Shown: positions 22,723 through 30,894 of the stretch, piece by piece
Layout of the letters: every line of letters starts with the position of its first letter
How positions within the stretch are numbered: the first letter of the stretch is position 1
Origin: RBG-13-43-22 sp040755035
Lineage (GTDB): Bacteria; Desulfobacterota; RBG-13-43-22
DNA length: 64,000 bases
Direction of reading: 5' to 3'
Assembly: GCA_040755035.1 (NCBI GenBank)
Contig: JBFMBU010000082.1
Location: 1 to 64,000, forward strand
Notes under the pieces: model-generated
Seen by the model: the letters and a program-made list of their open reading frames with translations, nothing else
Told to the model about the DNA's origin: nothing
Databases searched by the model: none
Program-made: the position numbers and the translations under genes

Positions 22723-24480
22723 ATGAATCAAAACACCCCTACCACCCAACAACCTTCTCCCCTGCCGGAAGAACAGGGGGCTACGGTCCTTCCCGAAGAG
22801 GAAGCTGGGCAAAAACACTGGAGACGTCTCAAAGGGCTGATGAACCCCTTCCCCCACCAGCCTGGTGTCTATTTGATGAAGGACCGGGAGGGCCACATCC
22901 TCTATGTGGGTAAGGCCAAGGATCTGAAGAAAAGGGTCGTTTCCTATCTGAAAGTAGAAAACGTCAAAACCGCCGCCTTAATGGAAAAAGTGGATCAACT
23001 GGAATATATCCAGACTGCCAATGAAAAAGAGGCCTTGATCCTGGAAAGCAACCTGATCCGGAAACACCGTCCCCGGTATAATGTGGACCTGCGGGATGAT
23101 AAACGCTTTCCCTGCCTAAGGCTTGGGTTGGATGAACCTTTCCCCCGTTTGCAGGTGGTCCGAAGGATAAAAAGAGATCGGGCCCTTTATTTCGGACCCT
23201 TTTCTTCGGCCGGAAAAATGCGTTCCACCGTGGACTACCTGCAACGACTTTTCCCTTTAAGGCAATGCCGGCAAAAGGACCTGCCCCGCCGCTCCCGTCC
23301 CTGCCTTTATTTCCAGACCGGCAGGTGCCCTGGCCCCTGTCATAACAAGATCAGTGAGGAAGAATACCATTGCCGGGTCAAAGAGGTGGTCTCCTTCCTG
23401 GAGGGGAAGAACCGGGACCTTTTGAAGAGCCTGAAAAAGCGGATGACCCAGGCTGCGGAGGAATTGAATTTCGAAGAGGCCGCCGGCTTGAGGGACCGGA
23501 TCCGGGACATTTCCGAGACCCTTAAGGATCAGAAGGTGGTTTCCCCGCGCTTTATCGACCTGGATGTGGTGGCCTTGATCGAAGAACAGCAGGCCGTGGC
23601 CGCAGTGATTCTGTTCATCCGCCTGGGATCGGTGACCGGTCTCACCCATCTGCGGTTTAGAAATTCCACCCAGACCCGGGAGGAAATCCTTTCCGACCTG
23701 ATTCAACAATATTATCGGGGGGAAAAATATATTCCCCAGACCATCCTCATCCCTATTCCCCTGGAAGACCACGATCTATTGGAGGAGATCCTTACTGAAT
23801 TAAAAGGGCAAAATGTGGTCTTGCGGGTCCCCACTAGGGGGGAAGGCCGGCGCTGGATGGCCATGGCTGAGGAAAACTGTCGGAGTATACTGCAAACAAA
23901 AGGATCAGGTGAAAATTTTCTGGAAAAGACAGCCGAACCGCTTCAAAAAAAGCTGGGATTGAAAAAAGCACCCCTTTCCGTAGGCGGCCTGGATATCTCC
24001 AATATCCAGGGAGAGCAGGCCGTGGGATCCTTTGTCGTCTTTCGCCAGGGCAAGGAAGACAAGAACAGTTATCGTCGTTTCAAGATCAACACCGTCAGCC
24101 AACCCGATGATTACGCCATGATGTCCGAGATGATGGAACGCCTGATCAGCCATAATCCGCAGTTGCCTGATTTGATCCTGGTGGATGGAGGGAAGGGGCA
24201 ACTGAATATCCTGAAGGACCTTACCGAGAGAATCCCCGAAGGACAACGGCCCGATATCCTGGCCCTGGCTAAGAGAACTTTCCGCACCCAAGGAGGGAAA
24301 GACGGAATTTATTTGCCCAACCGGAAAAACCCTGTCCGTTTGGCTTCGGATTCCCCTGTACTGCATTTTTTGGCCAGGGTCCGGGACGAGGCCCACCGTT
24401 TCGCCTTGGCCTATCATCACAAACTGCGCCAGAAAGAAATCAGAACCGGGAAAAAGAACCCTCCCCAAAACCCCGCTTGA
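22723..24480 (+). CDS. uvrC: Excinuclease ABC subunit C
   Basis: The N-terminal GIY-YIG nuclease domain starts PHQPGVYLMKDREGHILYVG, followed by KAKDLKKRVVSYL. A Cys region in CRQKDLPRRSRPCLYFQTGR with CPGPC follows, then a UVR motif (LKKRMTQAAEELNFEEAAGL) that contacts UvrB. The C-terminal RNase H-like nuclease domain has GGLDISNIQGEQAVGSFVVF and ILVDGGKGQLNI. It makes both incisions in nucleotide excision repair. The usual C-terminal helix-hairpin-helix pair is missing: the protein stops soon after DEAHRFALAYHHKLRQKEI. At ~586 residues it is slightly shorter than E. coli UvrC (610). ATG 22723 is used; GTG 22714 is the alternative. Confidence 0.94.
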   Translation: MNQNTPTTQQPSPLPEEQGATVLPEEEAGQKHWRRLKGLMNPFPHQPGVYLMKDREGHILYVGKAKDLKKRVVSYLKVENVKTAALMEKVDQLEYIQTANEKEALILESNLIRKHRPRYNVDLRDDKRFPCLRLGLDEPFPRLQVVRRIKRDRALYFGPFSSAGKMRSTVDYLQRLFPLRQCRQKDLPRRSRPCLYFQTGRCPGPCHNKISEEEYHCRVKEVVSFLEGKNRDLLKSLKKRMTQAAEELNFEEAAGLRDRIRDISETLKDQKVVSPRFIDLDVVALIEEQQAVAAVILFIRLGSVTGLTHLRFRNSTQTREEILSDLIQQYYRGEKYIPQTILIPIPLEDHDLLEEILTELKGQNVVLRVPTRGEGRRWMAMAEENCRSILQTKGSGENFLEKTAEPLQKKLGLKKAPLSVGGLDISNIQGEQAVGSFVVFRQGKEDKNSYRRFKINTVSQPDDYAMMSEMMERLISHNPQLPDLILVDGGKGQLNILKDLTERIPEGQRPDILALAKRTFRTQGGKDGIYLPNRKNPVRLASDSPVLHFLARVRDEAHRFALAYHHKLRQKEIRTGKKNPPQNPA

Positions 24481-24488
24481 TTTCCATA

Positions 24489-24550
24489 CCCCGACCTGGA
24501 CCCGCCGGAACCAAAATAGAATTCCGAAAATACTTCATTCGGTCCGGGAA
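24489..24550 (-). repeat. REP-like palindromic element, copy 2 (diverged)
   Basis: Reversed copy with the right end CATTCGGTCCGGG and interior GAATTCCGAAAATACTTC. The left arm has diverged to GACCTGGACCCGCCGG. It lies just after uvrC. Confidence 0.7.
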
Positions 24551-24588
24551 AATTCCCTTTTTAGAAAGGCATCATATTTGCACATTAT

Positions 24589-24666
24589 TATATTGAAAAT
24601 TTTAAAAACCATCGGCAGCCCTGGGCAGGTTCGGAAAACCTGTTAATATTTCAATATATTTTTTTT
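24589..24666 (+). terminator. Structured element with T-run downstream of uvrC
   Basis: TATATTGAAA (24589-24598) pairs with TTTCAATATA (24649-24658), enclosing a CAGGTT/AACCTG hairpin and a GCCCTGGGC stretch, and is followed by an eight-T run at 24659-24666. It may be a weak intrinsic terminator for uvrC or a small structured leader of the LysM-RlpA gene. Confidence 0.4.
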
Positions 24667-24737
24667 AGGAAATCCATTGATAGTGATTTATAAAGCCAAT
24701 TTCTTGACGTAATATTTTTTAAGGAGTCAATAAAACC

Positions 24738-25355
24738 ATGGAAGTTAATTCAGCCAAAAACAGGATCGATATTCTGCCCCTCCAGATTAACAAGGATGTG
24801 GCCTCTCTCAAGGCCTCCAGGGGAAAATTCTCTGAACTGGTAAAAGCCAATCTGGAGCCGGTCCCTTCCTCCCCGGAAAGGGCAGGGGACCAACCGGTTG
24901 AATATATAGTCAAACCGGGGGATTCTCTCTGGAAGATCGGCAGGAAAATGAACAACAAAGATCCCCTTCAGATCGCCAAAGAAAACGGTCTATCCAACCC
25001 GAACCTAATCCGGCCCGGTCAGAAATTATTGATCCACCCGGTTAAACCTAAAGAAGTGGAACCGGTTGAGGGAGGAGAGATGGTCGCCAGTTGGTATGGA
25101 GCGGAACACCACAACAAGACAACGGCCAGCGGCCAGCGCTTTGATATGAATAAAAACACCCTGGCCCACAAAACTCTGCCTTTTGGGACCAAGGTTCGAT
25201 TAACCAATCCGGAAAACGGCAAAATAGCCGAAGGGGTGGTCAATGATCGGGGGCCCTTCATCAAGGGACGGGAGGTGGACGTCTCTTATGCCCTGGCCCG
25301 GAAACTGGGTTTTGTCAGAAAGGGCCTAACCAAATTGAACGTGGAAGTCATGTAA
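24738..25355 (+). CDS. LysM domain plus RlpA-like double-psi beta-barrel protein
   Basis: A 205-residue protein with a LysM peptidoglycan-binding motif, YIVKPGDSLWKIGRKMN, then NPNLIRPGQKLLI. An RlpA-like domain follows: MVASWYGAEHHNKTTASGQRFD, LPFGTKVRLTNPENGK and VNDRGPFIKGREVDVSYALA. The conserved Asp of the RlpA lytic transglycosylase site is present in NDRGPF. Oddly, no signal peptide or lipobox is visible: the N-terminus (MEVNSAKNRIDILPLQINKD) is hydrophilic, so either export is non-classical, the true start was missed, or the protein stays inside. AAGGAG lies 12 bases upstream of the ATG. Confidence 0.8.
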   Translation: MEVNSAKNRIDILPLQINKDVASLKASRGKFSELVKANLEPVPSSPERAGDQPVEYIVKPGDSLWKIGRKMNNKDPLQIAKENGLSNPNLIRPGQKLLIHPVKPKEVEPVEGGEMVASWYGAEHHNKTTASGQRFDMNKNTLAHKTLPFGTKVRLTNPENGKIAEGVVNDRGPFIKGREVDVSYALARKLGFVRKGLTKLNVEVM

Positions 25356-25485
25356 TTTTTGGCAGACCTACCCGGCTGATTCCCTTCTCCATTTAGATCG
25401 AAAAACCGGTCTCCGACCCCTGTAAATAATCTCCCTATTATCCGGGAATCCCTCGAAGAGCCGGCAACTTCTTTTGGAAAATAGG

Positions 25486-26982
25486 TTATTCTTTAAAGGC
25501 CTCTTCCCTGGTTTTCCGGAAGGAAGGAAGGAGGACCGCCAGAATGGCCAGAACGGCCAGAGCAAGGAGAGTAGCGCTGATGGGTCTTTGAACGAAAACC
25601 CAGGGATTCCCCCGTGAAAGCAGCATAGCCCGGCGCAGGTATTCTTCCATCAGAGGACCAAGGATAAAGGCCAGCAGCATGGGGGCGGGTTCACAATCCA
25701 GTTTGGACAACAGATAACCAAGGACCCCGAACATGGCCATGAGGAAAATATCCACTTCCGAATTCTTTAAACTGAAGACCCCGATACAGCAGAAAGTCAA
25801 GATGGCCGGGTATAGGTATTTATAGGGGACCATAATCATCCGCACCCATATGCCGATAAGCGGCAGGTTAAGGATGACCAGGAAAAAATTCCCGATCCAC
25901 ATGGAAACAATAATTCCCCAAAATAGGGAGGGTTGTTCGGTAATTACAGCCGGACCGGGTTGTATACCCTGAATAATCATGGCCCCAACCATCAAAGCCA
26001 TCACCGGATTGGAAGGAATGCCCAGGGTCAACATGGGAATAAAAGAAGTTTGGGCACCGGCATTATTGGCCGATTCCGGGGCGGCCACCCCTTCAATGGC
26101 CCCTTTACCGAACTGGGCCGAGTTCCTGGAGACCTTTTTTTCCAAGGAGTAGGCAGCGAAAGAACCTAGAATGGACCCGCTTCCCGGCAGGATGCCTACG
26201 GCCGAACCAATGACCGTCCCCCGGAGAATCGGGGCCACCATGCGTTTCCAGTCCTCTTTAGTCGGCAGCAGACTGGTGATTTTGGCCATGATCGAGCGGC
26301 CTTCTTCCCGCTCCAGATTGCGGGTGATTTCCGCCAGTCCAAACATACCCATAGCCACTACCACAAAGCCGATCCCATCGGCCAGATAAGGAAAGCCGAA
26401 GGTATATCGTTGGGTGCCGGAGGTGACATCGGTTCCCACCATACCCAGGAGCAGCCCTAAAACAACCATTCCCAGAGCATGGAGCAAGGATCCCTGGGCT
26501 AAGACAGTGGCGGCCACCAACCCCAAAATCATCAATGAAAAATATTCAGCCGGTCCGAACTTCAAAGCCACCTCCGCTAAGAGAGGGGCGAAAAGGGCTA
26601 TAAGGAAGGTGGCAAAGGTTCCGGCGAAGAAAGAACCGACGGCTGAGGCTGTGAGGGCAACACCGGCTCTCCCCCGGCGGGCCATCTGGTATCCATCCAG
26701 GGTAGTCACCACCGAAGCCGCCTCCCCCGGCAGATTGACCAGGATGGAGGTGGTGGATCCTCCATATTGGGAACCATAGTAGATCCCGGCCAGCATAATC
26801 AGAGCCGAAACAGGCGGAAGGGTGAAAGTGATGGGCAGGAGCATAGCGATGGTTGCTGTGGGGCCGAGACCGGGCAAAACTCCAATCAAGGTCCCTATAA
26901 AAACGCCTGCCAGGCAATAAAGCAAATTGGTCCAGGTAAGGGCTGCTGAAAGTCCGATACTTAGGTGTTCAAAAAATTCCAT
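25486..26982 (-). CDS. tctA: Tripartite tricarboxylate transporter large permease TctA
   Basis: A 498-residue membrane protein with about a dozen hydrophobic segments and the TctA signatures GVFIGTLIGVLPGLGPTATI, YYGSQYGGSTTSILVNLPGE, IGSAVGILPGSGSILGSFAA and APESANNAGAQTSFIPMLTL. It forms the transport channel of a three-part, ion-driven carboxylate importer together with TctB and TctC encoded immediately upstream. The substrate (tricarboxylates or other organic acids) cannot be fixed from sequence. Last gene of the tctC-tctB-tctA operon. Confidence 0.93.
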   Translation of the reverse strand: MEFFEHLSIGLSAALTWTNLLYCLAGVFIGTLIGVLPGLGPTATIAMLLPITFTLPPVSALIMLAGIYYGSQYGGSTTSILVNLPGEAASVVTTLDGYQMARRGRAGVALTASAVGSFFAGTFATFLIALFAPLLAEVALKFGPAEYFSLMILGLVAATVLAQGSLLHALGMVVLGLLLGMVGTDVTSGTQRYTFGFPYLADGIGFVVVAMGMFGLAEITRNLEREEGRSIMAKITSLLPTKEDWKRMVAPILRGTVIGSAVGILPGSGSILGSFAAYSLEKKVSRNSAQFGKGAIEGVAAPESANNAGAQTSFIPMLTLGIPSNPVMALMVGAMIIQGIQPGPAVITEQPSLFWGIIVSMWIGNFFLVILNLPLIGIWVRMIMVPYKYLYPAILTFCCIGVFSLKNSEVDIFLMAMFGVLGYLLSKLDCEPAPMLLAFILGPLMEEYLRRAMLLSRGNPWVFVQRPISATLLALAVLAILAVLLPSFRKTREEAFKE

Positions 26983-27012
26983 GGGCGAGAGGTCTCCTTA
27001 TTACCGTGAAAT

Positions 27013-27465
27013 CTATTGCCCAAACCATGGACCGATTATCGGCAGGGGTATGCCTAACCCCTTAATAAAAACAAGAATACAAAAAAGAGTCAATCCCAGT
27101 GCTAAAATCAAAGCAGGGACCCAACGCATCCCCCTGCCTCCGAGGGCACTAACCAAAACCAGCAAAGGCAGGGCAACGATGAGGCCGGTTTTTCGAACCA
27201 GCAATCCGAATAGGACCGTAGAAATGGCCACCAGGGTCATTCCCCTGATGGTAATGCCTTCTATGGCAGTCCCGGATTTTAAAAAGGAACGCACCAGGGA
27301 TATGATACCGATAAAAAGCAATATCCCTCCAAGAATGGTCGGGAAGTAGGAGGGGCCCATCTTGACGGCCGTTCCCATAGTATAGTCCCGGCCAATAATT
27401 ATGGCGCTGGCCCCGAAAAAGATATAAATTAGCCCGGTCCAGAAATCTTTTCCGTTTTTAATCAT
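27013..27465 (-). CDS. tctB: Tripartite tricarboxylate transporter small permease TctB
   Basis: A 150-residue membrane protein with four predicted helices, starting with KDFWTGLIYIFFGASAIIIG and a Y-T-M-G-T-A-x-x-M-G-P-S-Y-F-P motif that is typical of TctB. It supports the TctA channel. It lies 30 bp before tctA and 112 bp after tctC in one operon. Confidence 0.88.
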   Translation of the reverse strand: MIKNGKDFWTGLIYIFFGASAIIIGRDYTMGTAVKMGPSYFPTILGGILLFIGIISLVRSFLKSGTAIEGITIRGMTLVAISTVLFGLLVRKTGLIVALPLLVLVSALGGRGMRWVPALILALGLTLFCILVFIKGLGIPLPIIGPWFGQ

Positions 27466-27577
27466 AAAAGCCTTTTCGACGGATAACCTTTTGCCTTTTT
27501 AATATCACTTCAGGCATTTAGTTATTACCAGGCTTACGGTTTTTTTGAACCGCAAGCCTGGATTAACTCTTTCCGGG

Positions 27578-28546
27578 TTAATCGGCGTATACGCCGGCTT
27601 TTTTAAGGATCGGTCCCCATTTGTCGGTTTCAGCTTTTAAATGTTTGCGCAAGGCCTCCGGATTGGCCCGATCATCACCAACCGGTTCGGTGCCCAGATC
27701 GGCAAAACGTTGTTTGACCATCGGGTCTTTCAAGGCCACCTGCAAGGCTTTGGTCAACTTGTCGATGATCGGTTTTGGTGTTCCTTTAGGGGCGTAGAGG
27801 GCATGCCAAATGGAAACTTCAAAGCCCTTCAGACCGGCTTCATCCATGGTTGGGACATTGGGAAGAGAAGGCACCCTTTTTTTAGTAGTGACGCCATAGA
27901 CCTTGATTTTTCCCGCTCGGATCTGACTGGTAGTATTGGTGGTCTGATCACACATAAAATCGACCTGCCCGCCGAGCAAGTCATTCATGGCCGGGCCGGT
28001 GCCTTTATAGGGGATCGTGGTCAGATCGGTCCCGATAGCCGTCATGAAGAGGGTACCGCATAAATGAGAGGCTGCCCCGAGACCGGCATTGGCCAGATTT
28101 ACTTTATCTTTATTGGTCTTCACGTAGGCAATCAGTTCCTTTAAATTACCGGCGGGAAAATCTTTTTTGGCCACAAAGGTCATGGGTACTTCATTTACCA
28201 GGCCGATGGGTTCAAAATCGTTGATGGGACTATAGGGGAGCTTACGATAAAGGGCCGGGGCCGTGGCCATGCCGATATGATGTAAAAACAGGGTATATCC
28301 ATCCGGGGCCGATTTGGCCGCTCGGTTGGCCCCGACCGTTCCACCGGCGCCGTCAACGTTCTCGACAATGACCTGAGCGTTTAAGGCCTTGGACATGGGT
28401 GCGGCAATTAAACGGGTGACCGTGTCCGTAGGACCGCCGGCAGTAAAGGGGACGATGATCGAGATCACCTTGGTCGGATAATCTGCCGCTCCTGCATTAG
28501 TGAACAATAAAAGGATACACGCCAGGGCTAAAAAGAACTTTTTCAT
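27578..28546 (-). CDS. tctC: Tripartite tricarboxylate transporter substrate-binding protein TctC (Bug family)
   Basis: A 322-residue exported protein: the signal peptide FFLALACILLLFTNAGAADY is followed by the Bug family blocks YPTKVISIIVPFTAGGPTDT, VENVDGAGGTVGANRAAKSA, PDGYTLF, FVAKKDFP and VPTMDEAGLKGFEVSIWHAL. It would capture a carboxylate in the periplasm and hand it to TctAB. It is the first gene of its operon and has its own promoter with an inverted repeat between promoter and ATG. Confidence 0.93.
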   Translation of the reverse strand: MKKFFLALACILLLFTNAGAADYPTKVISIIVPFTAGGPTDTVTRLIAAPMSKALNAQVIVENVDGAGGTVGANRAAKSAPDGYTLFLHHIGMATAPALYRKLPYSPINDFEPIGLVNEVPMTFVAKKDFPAGNLKELIAYVKTNKDKVNLANAGLGAASHLCGTLFMTAIGTDLTTIPYKGTGPAMNDLLGGQVDFMCDQTTNTTSQIRAGKIKVYGVTTKKRVPSLPNVPTMDEAGLKGFEVSIWHALYAPKGTPKPIIDKLTKALQVALKDPMVKQRFADLGTEPVGDDRANPEALRKHLKAETDKWGPILKKAGVYAD

Positions 28547-28580
28547 GGTTTAACCTCTCCTTTTCATCTTTTAATAAAAA

Positions 28581-28640
28581 AATAAAACCGGTCGTTTTAT
28601 TTTTTGGGACATTCTAAAATTTACCGGCCTGGAGTGTCAA
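28581..28640 (-). promoter_or_regulatory. tctCBA promoter and inverted repeat
   Basis: On the minus strand TTGACA (28640-28635) and TAGAAT (28616-28611) are 18 bases apart. Downstream, AATAAAAC (28581-28588) and GTTTTATT (28594-28601) form a perfect inverted repeat with a 5-base loop in the leader. It could be an operator or an mRNA hairpin controlling carboxylate uptake. Confidence 0.55.
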
Positions 28641-28860
28641 GGAGAAAAATGAGGGTTTCCTTTTTTCCCTTGACCGAGCTCGGCGATTTTTCTATACATT
28701 TACCTTTCATTCCATTTATAATAAAAATAATAAGTTTCAAAAATTGGTTTTTTGCCGATTAGAAAGGGTAAAAAACCGCGCCAACCGGTAATAGCGGAAG
28801 GGTCAGCCGACCATTTTCCGGTTGAAAACTCTGAAAAAAGAAAAGACAATGAGGTGGAAA

Positions 28861-29832
28861 ATGACAAAGGAAAAATTTGGGATAAAGTATGTGGGAATGG
28901 TGACCATTCTATTGTTTTTAGTAACCCTGGTTGCCGGTGAGGTCTGGGCCAGGGCCGGAGGAGGACGGTCCGGCGGCTTCCGGGGCAGTCGCTCCTTTTC
29001 GGCGCCAAGAACCCAGTCCCCGGGGACCTCTCCCTTTCAGCGTAGTGTTCAGCCTCCTCCCGGGAATATGGCCAATCAACCCTATTCCCAACCCGGCGGA
29101 AGTCCCTTTCTGAGGGGTCTGGCCGGCGGGTTAGCCGGGGGCTTCCTGGGAAGTCTGCTGTTTGGCGGTATGGGCCGGGCTTCAGGAGCCGGTTGGGGAT
29201 CCGGCGGATCGGGAATAGGATTTTTGGAAATTATCCTGATTTTGGCCGTGGTTTTTTTTCTTTTCCGGTTTATCCGCAACAGAAAAAAAAACTCCCTTAA
29301 CCAGAACCCGTATTCCGATTATGCACCCCCTCCCTATCAACAAGCAGGGGCTTTTTCCCCCAACGTATCCGCAGGGGATCAGGAGGTGGAAACCGGTATA
29401 GCCCACATTCAATCAATGGACCAAACCTTCGATTCCACTGCTTTCAAAGATTGGGTACAGGATGTCTTTTTCAAGATCCAAGCCGCCTGGGGAAATCAGG
29501 ATTTAGGGCCGGTCAGTCCCCTTTTAACCACAGAAATGCAGGAGATTTTTTCCAAGGACCTGGAAGGGCAGAAAGCGGCCAATCGCATCAACCGACTGGA
29601 AAATATCGCTGTCCGTTCAGTAGAGATCACCGAAGCCTGGCAGGAAGAGGGTAATGACTTTATCACGGTCCTATTTTACGCCAATCTGGTGGACTACACC
29701 CTTGATAAAACCAGCGGCGCCGTACTTTCCGGAAGCAAAACCGATCCGGTCAAATTCAGGGAATTTTGGACCTTCTTGCGACCTGTCGGCAAAGGCCCCT
29801 GGAAATTAAGCGCCATTCAGCAGGAGAACTGA
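28861..29832 (+). CDS. Tim44-domain membrane-associated protein
   Basis: An N-terminal signal/anchor (VGMVTILLFLVTLVAGEVWA) is followed by a Gly/Arg/Ser-rich region with GGRSGGFRGSRSF and then a low-complexity Pro/Gly segment. A second hydrophobic helix, FLEIILILAVVFFLFRFI, precedes the Tim44-like domain. That domain has FKDWVQDVFFKIQAAWGNQD, SPLLTTEMQEIF and FREFWTFLRP. Bacterial members of this family are membrane proteins of unknown role, sometimes linked to transport. ATG 28861 with GAGG 6 bases upstream is preferred; TTG 28822 is also in frame. Confidence 0.78.
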   Translation: MTKEKFGIKYVGMVTILLFLVTLVAGEVWARAGGGRSGGFRGSRSFSAPRTQSPGTSPFQRSVQPPPGNMANQPYSQPGGSPFLRGLAGGLAGGFLGSLLFGGMGRASGAGWGSGGSGIGFLEIILILAVVFFLFRFIRNRKKNSLNQNPYSDYAPPPYQQAGAFSPNVSAGDQEVETGIAHIQSMDQTFDSTAFKDWVQDVFFKIQAAWGNQDLGPVSPLLTTEMQEIFSKDLEGQKAANRINRLENIAVRSVEITEAWQEEGNDFITVLFYANLVDYTLDKTSGAVLSGSKTDPVKFREFWTFLRPVGKGPWKLSAIQQEN

Positions 29833-29905
29833 TCGTTCATATCCCTCCGCTTATTCAATCAAGTCCGCTCAGGATTGATGGCGGCGATTGGAAAAATAGG
29901 AATAA

Positions 29906-29940
29906 AAAAGGAGGCTCGTCGAACTGCCGGGCCTCCTTTT
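29906..29940. terminator. Bidirectional intrinsic terminator
   Basis: AAAAGGAGGC (29906-29915) and GCCTCCTTTT (29931-29940) form a 10-bp stem with a 15-base loop between two convergent genes, with T/A flanks that serve both strands. Confidence 0.75.
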
Positions 29941-29961
29941 GAGTAAAGTAAGGGTTAGGGG

Positions 29962-30492
29962 TTAAAACCGGGGACCGCCTCCTTGGCCGAACCCCCGTCC
30001 AGGGCCTTGCCCAAAACCGCCACCTTGTCCGGGACCGGCGCAGGGACCTTGACCCCGCATCTTATGCCGGCCCCTTCCGTAACCCATTCCGCCAGCAAAG
30101 GTCCCTATCTGGGCCGCCTGTTCCGGAGTCAAAACTTTTCGCACCTCAAGCCGGGCGTCGGTAGCCTTGGCCTGCATCTTATCCCGCAGGGCGTTTAATT
30201 CCTTCTGCTTGACCAGGATCTTATCCCGATCCGGGCTGGGAGAGGTCCAGAGGGTTCGAAGTTCCAACCTTTTGGTCTGCATTTCATTGCGCAGGGAAAC
30301 GGTATCCTTCCAGTGTTTTTCCCGGAGGTCCTCCAGTTTGGTTTTCTGGTCCGGGGTCAGGTTTAAACGGTCCCCCCAGGCCGGACAATTTGTGTTTTTA
30401 CCCAGACCATACCCCGGTCCGGCCGCAAAGGCTGTTCCGGTCAGGGCTGCTAAGGCCAATCCAACAACACAACTTTTTACAATTTTTTTCAT
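29962..30492 (-). CDS. Spy/CpxP-like periplasmic protein
   Basis: A 176-residue protein with the signal peptide SCVVGLALAALTGTAFAAGP and two LTPxQ motifs, RLNLTPDQKTKLEDLREKHW and VLTPEQAAQIGTF, separated by charged helices. This is the layout of Spy/CpxP chaperones and periplasmic metal-sensor (CnrX/ZraP-like) proteins. The C-terminal tail is Gly/Gln/Arg-rich with a MRGQGPCAGPGQGG stretch and few metal ligands. AAGGAGG precedes the ATG. The role is likely envelope stress or metal buffering. Confidence 0.75.
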   Translation of the reverse strand: MKKIVKSCVVGLALAALTGTAFAAGPGYGLGKNTNCPAWGDRLNLTPDQKTKLEDLREKHWKDTVSLRNEMQTKRLELRTLWTSPSPDRDKILVKQKELNALRDKMQAKATDARLEVRKVLTPEQAAQIGTFAGGMGYGRGRHKMRGQGPCAGPGQGGGFGQGPGRGFGQGGGPRF

Positions 30493-30713
30493 TTTTTCCT
30501 CCTTGGGGAGTATCCCCTATTTTTGTTATCCTGTGGCAATCTTCCGATTCCTTGGTTTCAGACCCTATCCGGATCTTGTTTGCTTTGAGGAGTTGTTTTT
30601 CTTTTCCTCTTTTTCTTATTCTTTTTTTAATCAAGTTTTATGCCAAATCGGTTTATACTTATAATTAATTGTTTTTACTTATAATATTTTATCAAAGGCG
30701 TTGCTTCGGCTTG

Positions 30714-30840
30714 AGCGGCTCGACAATATTGTCGAGCCGCTTTAAAGGTTTAGTAATCTAATAAGGAAACTTATTAAATATTATTAATGAGTTATACTGA
30801 AAGTGTTTGGGGAGATCTTTGTCGATCCAAATCGACAAAG
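30714..30840. other. Cluster of three perfect hairpins in non-coding DNA
   Basis: Hairpin 1 is a perfect 28-bp palindrome at 30714-30741 built on AGCGGCTCGACAAT and its reverse complement. Hairpin 2 is TAATAAG/CTTATTA at 30759-30776 with a GAAA loop. Hairpin 3 is CTTTGTCGAT/ATCGACAAAG at 30817-30840 with a 4-base loop. They lie between the Spy-like and HD-GYP genes. There is no T-run after hairpin 1 on either strand, so it is not an ordinary terminator. Confidence 0.6.
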
Positions 30841-30894
30841 GGGAAGTTGTTAAGACTCCGTAAGAGATTAAGGAAATAAGAAAAGGCTGATTTT

